A stretch of 12,154 nucleotides of DNA from Bacteroidetes bacterium UBA955 (GTDB lineage: Bacteria > Bacteroidota > Bacteroidia > NS11-12g > UBA955). The translations under genes were made by a program, and so were the position numbers. The DNA lies in the NCBI GenBank assembly GCA_002293105.1, contig DBCP01000032.1, positions 1 through 12,154 of the forward strand. Reading direction: 5' to 3'. Positions within the stretch are counted from its first letter, which is position 1. Every line of letters starts with the position of its first letter. The notes beneath the pieces are model-generated. The model was not told the DNA's origin. It did not search any database and saw nothing but the letters and a program-made list of their open reading frames with translations. This document shows positions 1-9,100 of this stretch, piece by piece.

Positions 1-1
1 T

Positions 2-1252
2 TATATCACCAAGGAAAATCGCACATACGATGAAGTTTTTGGACAGTTAAGTGGTGGCGACGGGGATTCGAGTTTGAGTCGGTTCGGCGTGAACTGCGAA
101 TACACCATCAAGGGTCAGCTCCAAATGATTCACAACGATCAACTCTGGGATTATGGGGTGGATACCCTTAAAAAAGAGGAGATTGAGGCGCACATGAAGC
201 ATTTGAAAATCACTCCGAACCACCACAAAGTGGCAAAGAGTTTTTCTTACAGCGACAATTTTTATTGCGATTCGGATGCTTCCATTCACGGTCACCATTG
301 GATGATGGGTACCATGCCCAATGAGTATGTGGAAACCAATGCCGCCAACGACGGTGATTTTCGGGTGTTGTCGCCAGCGCCGGGCCGACGGATGCCTAAG
401 ACCACTGGGGCAATCGATCCAGAAGATTATAATCAGATTGGTGGTTTATGGGAAGCTGTGCAGCGATCGGGAAAAACGATTTACAATTTTGGAGAAGCCA
501 ATGAATATCAAGGCGTGAGAGAGGATTGGTATGATACATTGAATGGTACTGGTATCGCCGTTGCATTCCCAATGCCATCGGCCATTTATTCTCATACTTC
601 AAGGAATTACGCCGGTTATAATACCAGTATACCTGATCAATTTAGGGTAGAACAATTTGAAACAGAATTTACCCAAAAGTGGCTAATGGGTACTGATTCC
701 ATGCCCAACTTGATCACCATCCAATTGCCAAACGACCATACTTCAAAGCCGCGTGCGGCCGATGGCTATCCTTTTGTGCATAGTTATGTGGCTGATAACG
801 ATTTGGCATTGGGCAGGATGTTGCATTTTTTATCGCACACGCCCTACTGGAAAAACATGTTGGTGATTGTTACGGAAGATGATCCGCAGGGTGGGGTAGA
901 TCACATCGATGCACATCGCAGTGTTTTGATGATGGCAGGGCCTTATGTGAAACGCAATTATGTATCCCACACGCATGCAAATTTTGGGTCGATCATTAAG
1001 TTGATTTACAATACTATGGGAATTCCTGGGGTGAATCATTTCGATATCACCGCTTCGGATTTGTCTGATTATTTTACGCCAGTAGCCGATTTTAGGCCCT
1101 ATACTTTGGAGCCCAGCGATTTGCGGGTGTTTGACCCTGCCGTGGCCCTGAAAAAATACAATCGCAGCATCCCGTGGCGTGAGTTGAAGATGCCGGATGT
1201 AATGGACGATGAGAACCAACAAAGAAAAGACTTTTATGAAAATCACAAATAA
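2..1252 (+). CDS. Phosphoesterase (PF04185 / alkaline-phosphatase-like) family protein, 5'-truncated by window edge
   Basis: The frame is open from base 2 to the TAA at 1250-1252, giving 416 residues with no start in view; the gene begins upstream of the window. The first visible residues carry the family's metal-site signature, KENRTYDEV (Glu codon at 14-16), followed by GGDGD. Further motifs are SIHGHHW, LPNDHT, ADNDLALG, TEDDPQGG and DHIDAHRS, in the order expected for PF04185-type hydrolases (acid phosphatase / phospholipase C-like members of the alkaline phosphatase superfamily). By family, such enzymes cleave phosphate mono- or diesters outside the cytoplasm; the substrate here cannot be read from sequence. 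The protein is paralogous to the C-terminal domain of the next gene but differs in the middle (GHHWMMG instead of GHNWSTA), suggesting another substrate. A YncE-like propeller may precede it, but that part is not visible. The stop overlaps the next start by 17 bases, indicating one operon. Confidence 0.85.
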   Translation, partial: YITKENRTYDEVFGQLSGGDGDSSLSRFGVNCEYTIKGQLQMIHNDQLWDYGVDTLKKEEIEAHMKHLKITPNHHKVAKSFSYSDNFYCDSDASIHGHHWMMGTMPNEYVETNAANDGDFRVLSPAPGRRMPKTTGAIDPEDYNQIGGLWEAVQRSGKTIYNFGEANEYQGVREDWYDTLNGTGIAVAFPMPSAIYSHTSRNYAGYNTSIPDQFRVEQFETEFTQKWLMGTDSMPNLITIQLPNDHTSKPRAADGYPFVHSYVADNDLALGRMLHFLSHTPYWKNMLVIVTEDDPQGGVDHIDAHRSVLMMAGPYVKRNYVSHTHANFGSIIKLIYNTMGIPGVNHFDITASDLSDYFTPVADFRPYTLEPSDLRVFDPAVALKKYNRSIPWRELKMPDVMDDENQQRKDFYENHK

Positions 1253-3665
1253 ACTGCTGGGACTATTCCTGAGCTTGAATGGCGTGTTTTTTTGCCTGCC
1301 AGCGATGGCACAATCTGAACTGCCCAATGGATGGAGATTAAGCCCCAGCGGAGAAAAATATGCTTTGGGTGATTTGCCGATGCATATGATCAGTGATCCA
1401 TCGAATCGCTATTTGATCATCGCCAACGCTGGCCAAAGCGATCATTCCCTGATGGTGTTTGATATGCAGCAGCGATTAATGACAGACAGTTTGCCGGTGA
1501 AAGCCACTTTTTATGGTTTGGCGTTTGACGGTTTAACCAATCAATTGTTTTCAACGGGCGCCAATTTGAATGTGATTGGCAGATACCAGTTTTCTAACGG
1601 CAAGTTGAAGTACATCGATTCCATTCATTTGGGAGATCAGTGGCCTGTGCGCATCTCGCCCACGGGATTGTACATAGATGAGAAACGTCGGGTATTGTAT
1701 GTGGCCACCAAGGAAGATTCCAGCTTCTATCAAATTTCTTTGAACGATGTGAGTCGGCGTCAAAAATGGAAATTGCCTTCTGCGGGCTATGGCGTTACAG
1801 GCGATGGCGGGGATAAAGTTTTCGTAAGTCACTGGGGCGATGCTTCTGTGGGTGTATTTAATGCCGCGCTGAATGTCTGGGAACCCAAAATTGGGGTGGG
1901 TGACAATCCCAATGAAATGAAATACGATATCAAAGGGAAGCGTTTGTTTGTGGCTTGTTCCGACGATAATTCTGTGCATGTGATTCATTTGAAAAAAGGC
2001 AACGCGGTGGAGGTACTTGCGGCGGGGTTGTTTGCGACAAGTCTAACAGGTAGCGGTACCAACGCTTTGTGTTTGATGCAAAACAAAGGGATTCTTTTGG
2101 CGGCCAATGCCGATAACAATGCATTGGCGGTATTTGATGTGAAAACCCCCGGAAAATATAGACTCAAAGGATTCGTACCTACCGGATGGTATCCCACCCA
2201 GGTAGCGGTTTGGGGCGATCAAATTGTTGTGGCTAACGGAAAGGGCTTTGGCTCGATGGCCAATCCTCAGGGTCCGAATCCAATGGAAAGGCGCACAAAA
2301 ACGGAATATCAGAAAGGACAAAAAACGGCGTTGAAAGTACAATACATTGGTAGTTTGTTTCGGGGTGGTTTGCAAATAATTGGGGTTGATCAATTGATGA
2401 GCGCCGCTATTTTGGCAAAAAACACCGCTCAAGTTTATGCCAATTCTCCCTTCGCTAGCGCTCAGGGCCGCATCCTGGATATTCCCGAAGAAAATCCCAT
2501 CCCCAATCGCGTGGGGGATTCATCGCCCATCAAACATGTGTTTTATATCATCAAAGAAAATCGTACCTACGATCAAGTGCTGGCCGATTTGCCGGGTGGC
2601 GACGGGGATACATCGCTCCTGTTATTTGGCAGAAATATCACCCCCAACCAGCACAAATTGTGCGAGGAATTCGTGCTTCTGGATCATTTCTATGTGGATG
2701 CCGAGGTGAGTGCAGATGGACACAATTGGAGCACTGCGGCGTATGCCAACGATTACACCGAAAAAACATGGCCTACACACTACGGTGGTCGCGGTGGCGA
2801 TTATGTATATGAAGGTCAGTCTGCTGTTGCGCATCCCCAAAAAGGATTTCTGTGGGATCATGCAGCGAGCGCTGGGGTATCGTTTAGAAGCTATGGCGAA
2901 TTTGTGGATGATTACAAGCCCAACATCCCTGTGCTCAAAAATCAACACTGTAACTACTTCACATCTTGGGATGAAAGGGTGCGAGATACAAGTCGTTTCG
3001 TGCAATGGCGTCGCGATTTCGATAGTTTGTTGGCCATCAACGCGGTGCCTGCACTGAATACTTTGCGGTTCATCAATGACCATACCGAAGGGGTGAGGAA
3101 GGGAAGGCCTACGCCATTTGCCCACGTGGCCGATAACGACTTGGCTGTGGGATTGTTTGTAGATTATTTGTCGAAGTCGCCCATCTGGAACGAGAGTGTG
3201 GTATTCATACTGGAAGACGATGCGCAGAACGGCGCCGATCACATCGATGCGCATCGCTCAACGGCCTACGTTGCCGGGGGGATGGTGAAAAGAGGGTTTG
3301 TGGATCACACCAAGTACAGCACGAGTTCGATGTTGCGTACCATAGAGTTGATTTTGGGTATGCCGCCCATGAGTCAGTACGATGCGGGCGCCGAGCCCAT
3401 GTGGCGATGTTTTTCAGATACGGTGAATGGTAAAGGATTCAATGTTGTAGCCGCTGAGGTTGACTTGAATGAAGTGAATTCTGCCACCAATCCCAAAGCA
3501 ACCTCGTATTTGATGCGCATGAGCGAGAAATTGGATTTGTCGCGTGAAGATCGTGCCAACGAACAACTCATGAATGAAATATTGTGGAAGTATGTGAAAG
3601 GGGAGCGAGCCAAATTGCCCACGTTGAGGCAGGCCCCCTGGGTGAAGGCCATGGATATTGACTAA
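1236..3665 (+). CDS. Exported bifunctional YncE-like beta-propeller / alkaline-phosphatase-family phosphoesterase
   Basis: This protein has 809 residues from the ATG at 1236. I prefer that start to the in-frame ATG at 1209 because it begins directly with a Sec signal peptide (MKITNK, hydrophobic stretch, AMA-Q cleavage near residue 26). Residues of about 30-340 contain repeated beta-propeller blades of YncE/surface-antigen type, for example SNRYLIIANAG, RRVLYVATKEDS, KRLFVACSDDNSVHVI and GILLAANADNNALAVFD. A linker follows to about 430, then a PF04185-type phosphoesterase domain with KENRTYD (E441-N442), GGDGD, VSADGHNW, NDHT, ADNDLAVG, LEDDAQNG (E660-D661-D662) and DHIDAHRS (D668-R674). In characterised relatives the Glu-Asn pair and the later acidic pair bind metal. 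The expected role is extracytoplasmic hydrolysis of an organophosphate, with the propeller as a binding or docking module; the substrate is unknown. It sits between a paralogous phosphoesterase and a TonB-dependent receptor, co-oriented with almost no spacing. Confidence 0.88.
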   Translation: MKITNKLLGLFLSLNGVFFCLPAMAQSELPNGWRLSPSGEKYALGDLPMHMISDPSNRYLIIANAGQSDHSLMVFDMQQRLMTDSLPVKATFYGLAFDGLTNQLFSTGANLNVIGRYQFSNGKLKYIDSIHLGDQWPVRISPTGLYIDEKRRVLYVATKEDSSFYQISLNDVSRRQKWKLPSAGYGVTGDGGDKVFVSHWGDASVGVFNAALNVWEPKIGVGDNPNEMKYDIKGKRLFVACSDDNSVHVIHLKKGNAVEVLAAGLFATSLTGSGTNALCLMQNKGILLAANADNNALAVFDVKTPGKYRLKGFVPTGWYPTQVAVWGDQIVVANGKGFGSMANPQGPNPMERRTKTEYQKGQKTALKVQYIGSLFRGGLQIIGVDQLMSAAILAKNTAQVYANSPFASAQGRILDIPEENPIPNRVGDSSPIKHVFYIIKENRTYDQVLADLPGGDGDTSLLLFGRNITPNQHKLCEEFVLLDHFYVDAEVSADGHNWSTAAYANDYTEKTWPTHYGGRGGDYVYEGQSAVAHPQKGFLWDHAASAGVSFRSYGEFVDDYKPNIPVLKNQHCNYFTSWDERVRDTSRFVQWRRDFDSLLAINAVPALNTLRFINDHTEGVRKGRPTPFAHVADNDLAVGLFVDYLSKSPIWNESVVFILEDDAQNGADHIDAHRSTAYVAGGMVKRGFVDHTKYSTSSMLRTIELILGMPPMSQYDAGAEPMWRCFSDTVNGKGFNVVAAEVDLNEVNSATNPKATSYLMRMSEKLDLSREDRANEQLMNEILWKYVKGERAKLPTLRQAPWVKAMDID

Positions 3666-3687
3666 TTCCCGACTGCAGAAGATGTCG

Positions 3688-5784
3688 ATGAAAAGAAAAT
3701 TATTCATGGGGTTTTTTGGGGGATGGCTTTTGGCGTGTCCCCCATTGGTCTTGTCGAATAGTAGCATTGATTCTTCAATTCTTGTGGCTCGGCCCGTTGT
3801 TGAGACCATGAAACAGGTTGTTGTTCTGGGCGATTCGCTTCGTGCGGAAAAACTCGCTGAGGTGAGGGTTGAGGCTACATTGTTGCGCGCAACGGCTTGG
3901 GAAAGGCAACCTTATCGTACCGATATAAAGAAAATTGGCGCTGCTGCCGGCAGTGAAACAAGAACTACCCCCGAGTTGCTGATGCATCAAACTGGGGTAA
4001 TGGTACAAAAAACCAACCACGGTGGTGGCTCTCCCACGCTGCGCGGACTTCAGGGGAATCAAACGCTCATGCTGGTAGATGGGATTCGGTTGAACAATTC
4101 CATTTTTCGGTATGGACCCAATCAGTATTTAAATACGGTGGATGCATTTGGCTTGGATCAGATGGAGGTATTGTTCGGCAATGGCGCTGTACAATATGGT
4201 TCCGATGCGATGGGCGGTGTGATTTTGGCCAAATTCCACGAACCCGAAACCAAAAATCTCAATCGGTGGGTGCCCCATTTTTTTGTCAGGGGTATGTCTG
4301 GCCAACAAGAACGTTCTGCCCGCGGATCCATTGATTATGCGACGGCCAAATTTGGTTTGACTTTGGGCGGTACCTTACGGAATTTTGGGAACATTGTTGC
4401 GGGGGGTGATCAAGTGCAACTCACACCAACGGGGTATACTGAACGGAATTTTGATGGAAAATTTCAGGTGTACGGGAAGCGCGGAAAGTGGACGTTCGCT
4501 CACCAGAATCACAACCAGTTTGATGTGCCTATTTACCATAAAGTGTCGTTGGAAAATCATGCTTTTTACAACATGGATTTGCAGTTGCGGTCTATGACTT
4601 ACTTGAAAAAAGAATGGGCGAATCTAATGGGTGCACTTGATAAGGTTGAGGTGGTGATTGGTCAGCAGGGCCAGGGAGAATGGCGGTCATTTCAAAAAAA
4701 TGGATCGTCAATATCGCGGCGTGAAAAAGATTCAGTTGATACGCGTTTTGTGACGTTGAAGGTTTTTGGGAAACAAAAAAAGGGCTTTCAATACGTGATG
4801 GGGATTGACGCTTATGTGGACCGGGTTTTTTCTGAAAGGGCAGATTGGAATCTGGTGACATCTACTCAGAAAGATCTTCGGGCTTTGTACCCAAACGATG
4901 CCACCAATAATCAAACCTCGGCATTTTTATATGCCACGCAATCATGGAAAAGCGGACTTTTGAGGGCTGGACTGAGATACAGTGGTACACAGGTGCGCAT
5001 TCCCACCGTTGAGTTGGGCGAGGTGGTAGATAACAATGAGGCAGTGGTTTTTGATGTTGCGGCGTCACGAAAATTAAGCGAATCTTTGTTTGTTTATAGT
5101 AATGTAGGTAGCAGTTTTCGGAGTCCGAATGTAGATGATTTGGGTACTCTGGGCATTGTGGATTTTCGGTTTGAGCTGCCTCAATACGGTCTAGAGCCAG
5201 AGTATAGTTTGAACAAAGAACTGGGATTCAAATGGAAATCGGACCGGGCAATGGCCACGGTGTGTGCTTATCACAACCAACTGTCTGGTTTAATCACCCG
5301 CGTGAATTCGCCCAAAGATAGTTTGCAGGGATATCCGGTGTATTCGAAACAAAATGTGGGGGAGGCAGAGATTTGGGGTGCCGAATGTGATTTTCAGTGG
5401 GCATTGAATAAAAAAATGCAAATCAAAGGAGGTGCGTTTTTTGCGGTGGGCGAAAATATTAGTGACAATGAGCCGATGCGCAGAATTCCCCCAGCCATGT
5501 TCAATGCAACTTGGATGTTTCAATACAATGTTAATTGGAAATTTGTGGCTACTGTCTATGGCGCTAAAGCCCAAAATCGGTTAGCAAAAGCCGATATTCA
5601 AGACAACAGAATTGGCGCAGCGGGTACGACGGGCTATGTTACAGGCGATCTGCGTTGTAGGTATCAGCGGCGAGGGGTGTATGTGGATTTTGCGTTAACG
5701 AACTTGGGCAATCAACGATATAAAACCCACGGATCTGGCGTTTTTATGCCCGGCAGAGCATTCCAATTGTTAGTGGGATTTTAG
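3688..5784 (+). CDS. TonB-dependent outer-membrane receptor (BtuB/haem-receptor-like architecture)
   Basis: The protein has 698 residues from the ATG at 3688; an ATG at 3682 in the same frame is the alternative. The frame is open upstream to a TTG at 3658, but the signal peptide (MKRKLFMGFF..LLACPPLVLS, cleavage near residue 23) favours 3688, 22 bases after the previous stop. A plug domain lies at about residues 94-180: TPELLMHQTG, GGGSPTLRGLQGNQTLMLVDG, IRLNN, and VQYGSDAMGGVI. The rest is a beta-barrel with alternating aromatic/polar strands and a C-terminal Phe, as usual for outer-membrane barrels. A SFRSPNVDDLG segment (F477) followed by LEPEYSLNKELG resembles the FRAP/NPNL region of haem/haemoglobin receptors, but similar segments occur widely in this superfamily. 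The family takes up scarce ligands using TonB energy. There is no SusD partner next to it and no carboxypeptidase-like N-terminal extension. It is probably co-transcribed with the two phosphoesterases; ligand unknown. Confidence 0.88.
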   Translation: MKRKLFMGFFGGWLLACPPLVLSNSSIDSSILVARPVVETMKQVVVLGDSLRAEKLAEVRVEATLLRATAWERQPYRTDIKKIGAAAGSETRTTPELLMHQTGVMVQKTNHGGGSPTLRGLQGNQTLMLVDGIRLNNSIFRYGPNQYLNTVDAFGLDQMEVLFGNGAVQYGSDAMGGVILAKFHEPETKNLNRWVPHFFVRGMSGQQERSARGSIDYATAKFGLTLGGTLRNFGNIVAGGDQVQLTPTGYTERNFDGKFQVYGKRGKWTFAHQNHNQFDVPIYHKVSLENHAFYNMDLQLRSMTYLKKEWANLMGALDKVEVVIGQQGQGEWRSFQKNGSSISRREKDSVDTRFVTLKVFGKQKKGFQYVMGIDAYVDRVFSERADWNLVTSTQKDLRALYPNDATNNQTSAFLYATQSWKSGLLRAGLRYSGTQVRIPTVELGEVVDNNEAVVFDVAASRKLSESLFVYSNVGSSFRSPNVDDLGTLGIVDFRFELPQYGLEPEYSLNKELGFKWKSDRAMATVCAYHNQLSGLITRVNSPKDSLQGYPVYSKQNVGEAEIWGAECDFQWALNKKMQIKGGAFFAVGENISDNEPMRRIPPAMFNATWMFQYNVNWKFVATVYGAKAQNRLAKADIQDNRIGAAGTTGYVTGDLRCRYQRRGVYVDFALTNLGNQRYKTHGSGVFMPGRAFQLLVGF

Positions 5785-5820
5785 TGCATTACCATCGTGT
5801 AAATTTTTATTGTGTTCGAC

Positions 5821-5878
5821 GCATTGTTTGTGTAAAGCCAACATGCGATGAATCTTTTGTTTTTGTTTTTTCTTTTTA
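5821..5878 (+). terminator. Weak candidate intrinsic terminator after the TonB-dependent receptor gene
   Basis: GCATTGTT (5821-5828) can pair with AACATGC (5840-5846) as a seven-pair stem with one bulged T and an 11-base loop. An outer CATCG (5793-5797) / CGATG (5846-5850) pair offers a competing arrangement. A long T-rich run interrupted by G and C follows at 5853-5878. The position, 37 bases after the stop codon, is right for ending the upstream operon. The stem is short and imperfect, so this is only suggestive. Confidence 0.35.
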
Positions 5879-5973
5879 ATGTAACGGTTGTGTTTATGAA
5901 TGATTAACTCTGACAATGATTTGATTCATAGAGCAATTTATTTACATTGAGTTGATGTTTTTGTGAATCATTT

Positions 5974-6001
5974 ATTGAATTTAAAAAATTGATATTCAAT
6001 T
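5974..6001. repeat. Overlapping short inverted repeats in the susC leader
   Basis: ATTGAAT (5974-5980) is the exact inverse of ATTCAAT (5994-6000), with 13 bases between them. AATTGA (5987-5992) and TCAATT (5996-6001) form a second dyad with a 3-base centre. They lie about 140-165 bases before the susC ATG, a plausible operator position, but such short dyads arise easily in AT-rich DNA and no known operator is recognised. Confidence 0.3.
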
Positions 6002-6139
6002 AGTTAAACGCAATAAGTGGAAAGCGAGATGTTGATTTATTTTGATGTAGACATTAAATAATTCTTGTTTATGATTCAGTAACCGATATGGAGGATTGCC
6101 ATAATACTGTTCGCGTTGATTTGGACCTAAATATAGCCT

Positions 6140-9100
6140 ATGAAAACGAAAAACATTTTATTAACCAATCGCATGTTTGTGACGGTTGCGGTGGCCATGG
6201 CTGCCAATGCTTCTCTCGCACAACAAGCGAACAACGATACCGACACAGCGCGTGTGGGAGAGGTCGTTGTTACCGCCTTGGGTATCAAAAAGGAAAAAAA
6301 GAAGTTGGGTTTTGCGATTGCTGAAGTGGATGGAGCATCATTGGTAAAAGCGCGTGAAACGAACGTTATCGACAACTTGGTGGGTAAGGTAGCAGGTTTA
6401 ACGATCGGACAAAGTGCTGAGTTGTTGGGTAACCCACAAATCGTGCTTCGTGGTAGTGATTTGCGCCGCGGTCAATCTGTACTGTATGTTGTAGATGGTA
6501 TTCCCATTAACTCAGATGCTTACAACTTGTCTCCTGATGATATCGACAAGGTATCGGTATTGATGGGTCCTGCGGCAGCTGCATTGTATGGTTACAGAGG
6601 TCAGAACGGTGCGATAGTAATTACAACCAAAAAAGGCAGCAAGGGCAAAGGTGTTTCCATCGACTTTAACTCGTCTACCATTATGGAAAATGGTTTCTTG
6701 ACCATTCCTAAGGTGCAAGACGAATACGGTCCTGGTGACCACGGTAACTATTCATTTGTTGATGGTTTGGGTGGTGGCGATAACGATGGTGACTATGATG
6801 TATGGGGTCCAAAATTGAACGGACAATTGATTGCACAATACGACAGTCCTATCGATCCAGTTACAGGTAAGCGTATTCCTACACCCTTTGTGGCAAGAGG
6901 TAAAAACAACCTTCAGCGCTTTTTGCAAGCGGGTTTGTTGAATACCAACAACTTCAGTATTGCTTCTTCCACGGAAAAGATGGATGTGCGTTTTTCATTT
7001 AGCAATTTGAATCAACGTGGTATCGTACCAAATACAGGATTGAACAGCAATACATTCAATATTTCTAACACTGTGCGTTTCTCTGATAAATTCAGAATGA
7101 ATGCGAACATTAACTACAACCGTCAGTCTACCGACAACATCAATGATGTTGTTTATGGTCCAAACTCATTGATTTACAGCGTGATCATTTGGCAAGGTGC
7201 TGATTGGGATGTAATGAGCGATGATATTCGTGGTATTTGGCAGCCAGGTAAAGAAGGTGTTCAGTCACTTCACTCTGAATATAAGCGCTATCAAAACCCT
7301 TGGTTTGTGGCTGAAAAGTGGTTAAGAGGTCACCACAAGAATGATTTGTATGGATATACCAGTTTTGATTGGGATGTTACCAAAAATATCAACTTGATGG
7401 TAAGAACCTCTGCAACCACGTATGACTTGTTGCGTACTGAAAAAATGCCATTCTCTGCTCACCCCTATGGCCGTGAGGAAGGCCGTGGTGATTACCGCGA
7501 AGACCGCAGAGCGATGTTCGAAATCAACAACGAATTCTTGTTGGATTACAAAAAGAAGTTGGGCGGTTTGGATGTTCATGCTACCATCGGAGGTAACCGC
7601 AGAGATTTCAACTACAACAGCAGCTGGGCAACTACAGATTATTTGAACGTACCTGAAGTATACAACTTCGCCAACAGCGCAAATCCTGTTCGTGTATTCA
7701 ACTTTAATTCGAAAATGGCGGTAAATTCATTGTATGCTTTGGCAGATATTGGATCAAAGTTTTTGTATTTGAACTTGGGTGCCCGTATGGACCAATTGTC
7801 TACAATGCCTGCTGGAAACAACTCATTTGTTTACCCTTCTGCCTCGGTTTCTATTTTGCCGATGGATATGTTTGAAAATTTGAAAAGCAAAAACTTCAAT
7901 TTCTGGAAGCTTCGCGCATCATTTGCTCAAGTGAAAGGTGGTTTGACAACCCCGTTGATTTCTCAAGCAGGAAGTACGTTGGGTTATGGTAGTAATTACT
8001 CATCACCCTACGAAGGACCGGCTTACGTGAATTCAGGAATTTACAACACGCCTTTGTTGTACAATGGCCGTCCTTCAGCAAACTATACCAACGTGTTACC
8101 AAATGCAAGTTTGGCCCCATTCCAACGTACTGATGTTGAGTTTGGTACGGAAGCCCGTTTGTTCAAAAATCGTTTGGGCGTTGAGGCTACTTACTATATC
8201 TACAACGACGGACCAGGTATCTTCTCAAGAACCATTTCGGAAGCAACGGGTTACACCAACCAAATCGTAAACGGTATTGAAACTCAGCGTAAAGGTTGGG
8301 AAGTGAGCTTCAAAGGTGATGTGATCAAGGCAAAAACCAAAGATGGTGTATCTTGGAATAGCATGTTGAACTTGTCTCGTTACAGAGAATTCTTGACAGC
8401 CGTCTATGGAGATGTGAACCAGATTTCTGCGAACTATTTCGTAACGGATAACTCTAGTAACCGGTTTTTAAAAGTGGGTGATCGTATCGACGCTTTGTAT
8501 ACCAATGATTTTGCAAGAACCCCTGACGGACAGTTGATCAATGACGCGGGTGGACGTCCTATTGTATTGCCAAAAGGACAATTCCAAGGGTATACTTTGC
8601 CTGATTTGGTGATTGGCTTCTACAACCAGGTAAAAGTGAAAAATTGGACAATCGGTGTACAATTCGATGGCCGTATTGGTGGTTTGATTGTGAACCAAAT
8701 TCAACGTCAGACTTTCCGTGGAGGTAGACATATTGAAACAGTTCAAGGAAACATCGTTGATGCCAACGGTAACACGATGGCCTCTGCCCGTGAAGCGGAT
8801 ACAGAAGGCAAAAAGACGTGGTTGGGTGAAGGTGCACAGCTGGCTGGTGGAACCATTAAGTATGATCCTTTGACTGGTGAAATCACCAATTACGGTGAAT
8901 TGACTTTCAAGAAAAATGAAACGCCAACCTACTTGCAGGATTATATCAGTCGCTATTACGGTCAGTTTGGACCAAACATCATGAAGAAGGATTACATGAA
9001 GTTGCGCGAAGTAACAATCACTTACAACTTGCCAGCATCCAAATTGGGTAAGACCTTCAAAGGTGCATCAGTATCCTTGGTAGGAAGAAACTTGTTGTAT

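Larger units (their letters stand above)
5785..6139. other. AT-rich intergenic region and leader upstream of susC
   Basis: This is the only long gene-free stretch (355 bases) and divides the phosphoesterase/receptor operon from susCD. It is visibly richer in A and T than the flanking genes. It holds a weak hairpin plus T-rich tract near the left end (5821-5878) and overlapping inverted repeats around 5974-6001. I found no good match to the Bacteroidota promoter consensus (TTTG about 19 bases before TAnnTTTG); TTATTTTG near 6040 and TACATTGA near 5944 are each imperfect. A promoter for susC is expected here by position only. An open frame from 6088 crosses the susC start but is out of frame with it and shows no recognisable protein features, so I do not call it a gene. 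I saw no tRNA or riboswitch signature. Confidence 0.6.

Noticed and set aside
830..1327. A 165-codon minus-strand open frame opposite the first two genes
   Set aside because: It lies antisense to conserved phosphoesterase motifs (EDD, DHIDAHRS), which explain the sequence fully. Several other antisense frames, such as 2622-3254, are rejected for the same reason.
5785..6139. Small RNA, riboswitch or attachment site in the long gap
   Set aside because: I saw no conserved aptamer-like structure, no tRNA-like cloverleaf and no direct repeats flanking an insert. The T-rich and AT-rich character alone does not support any of these.
6088..6324. A 78-codon open frame starting before susC and running through its 5' end in another frame
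   Set aside because: It overlaps the well-supported susC signal peptide and plug, its translation is Cys/His/Gly-rich without a recognisable domain, and no family matches. It is a shadow frame.
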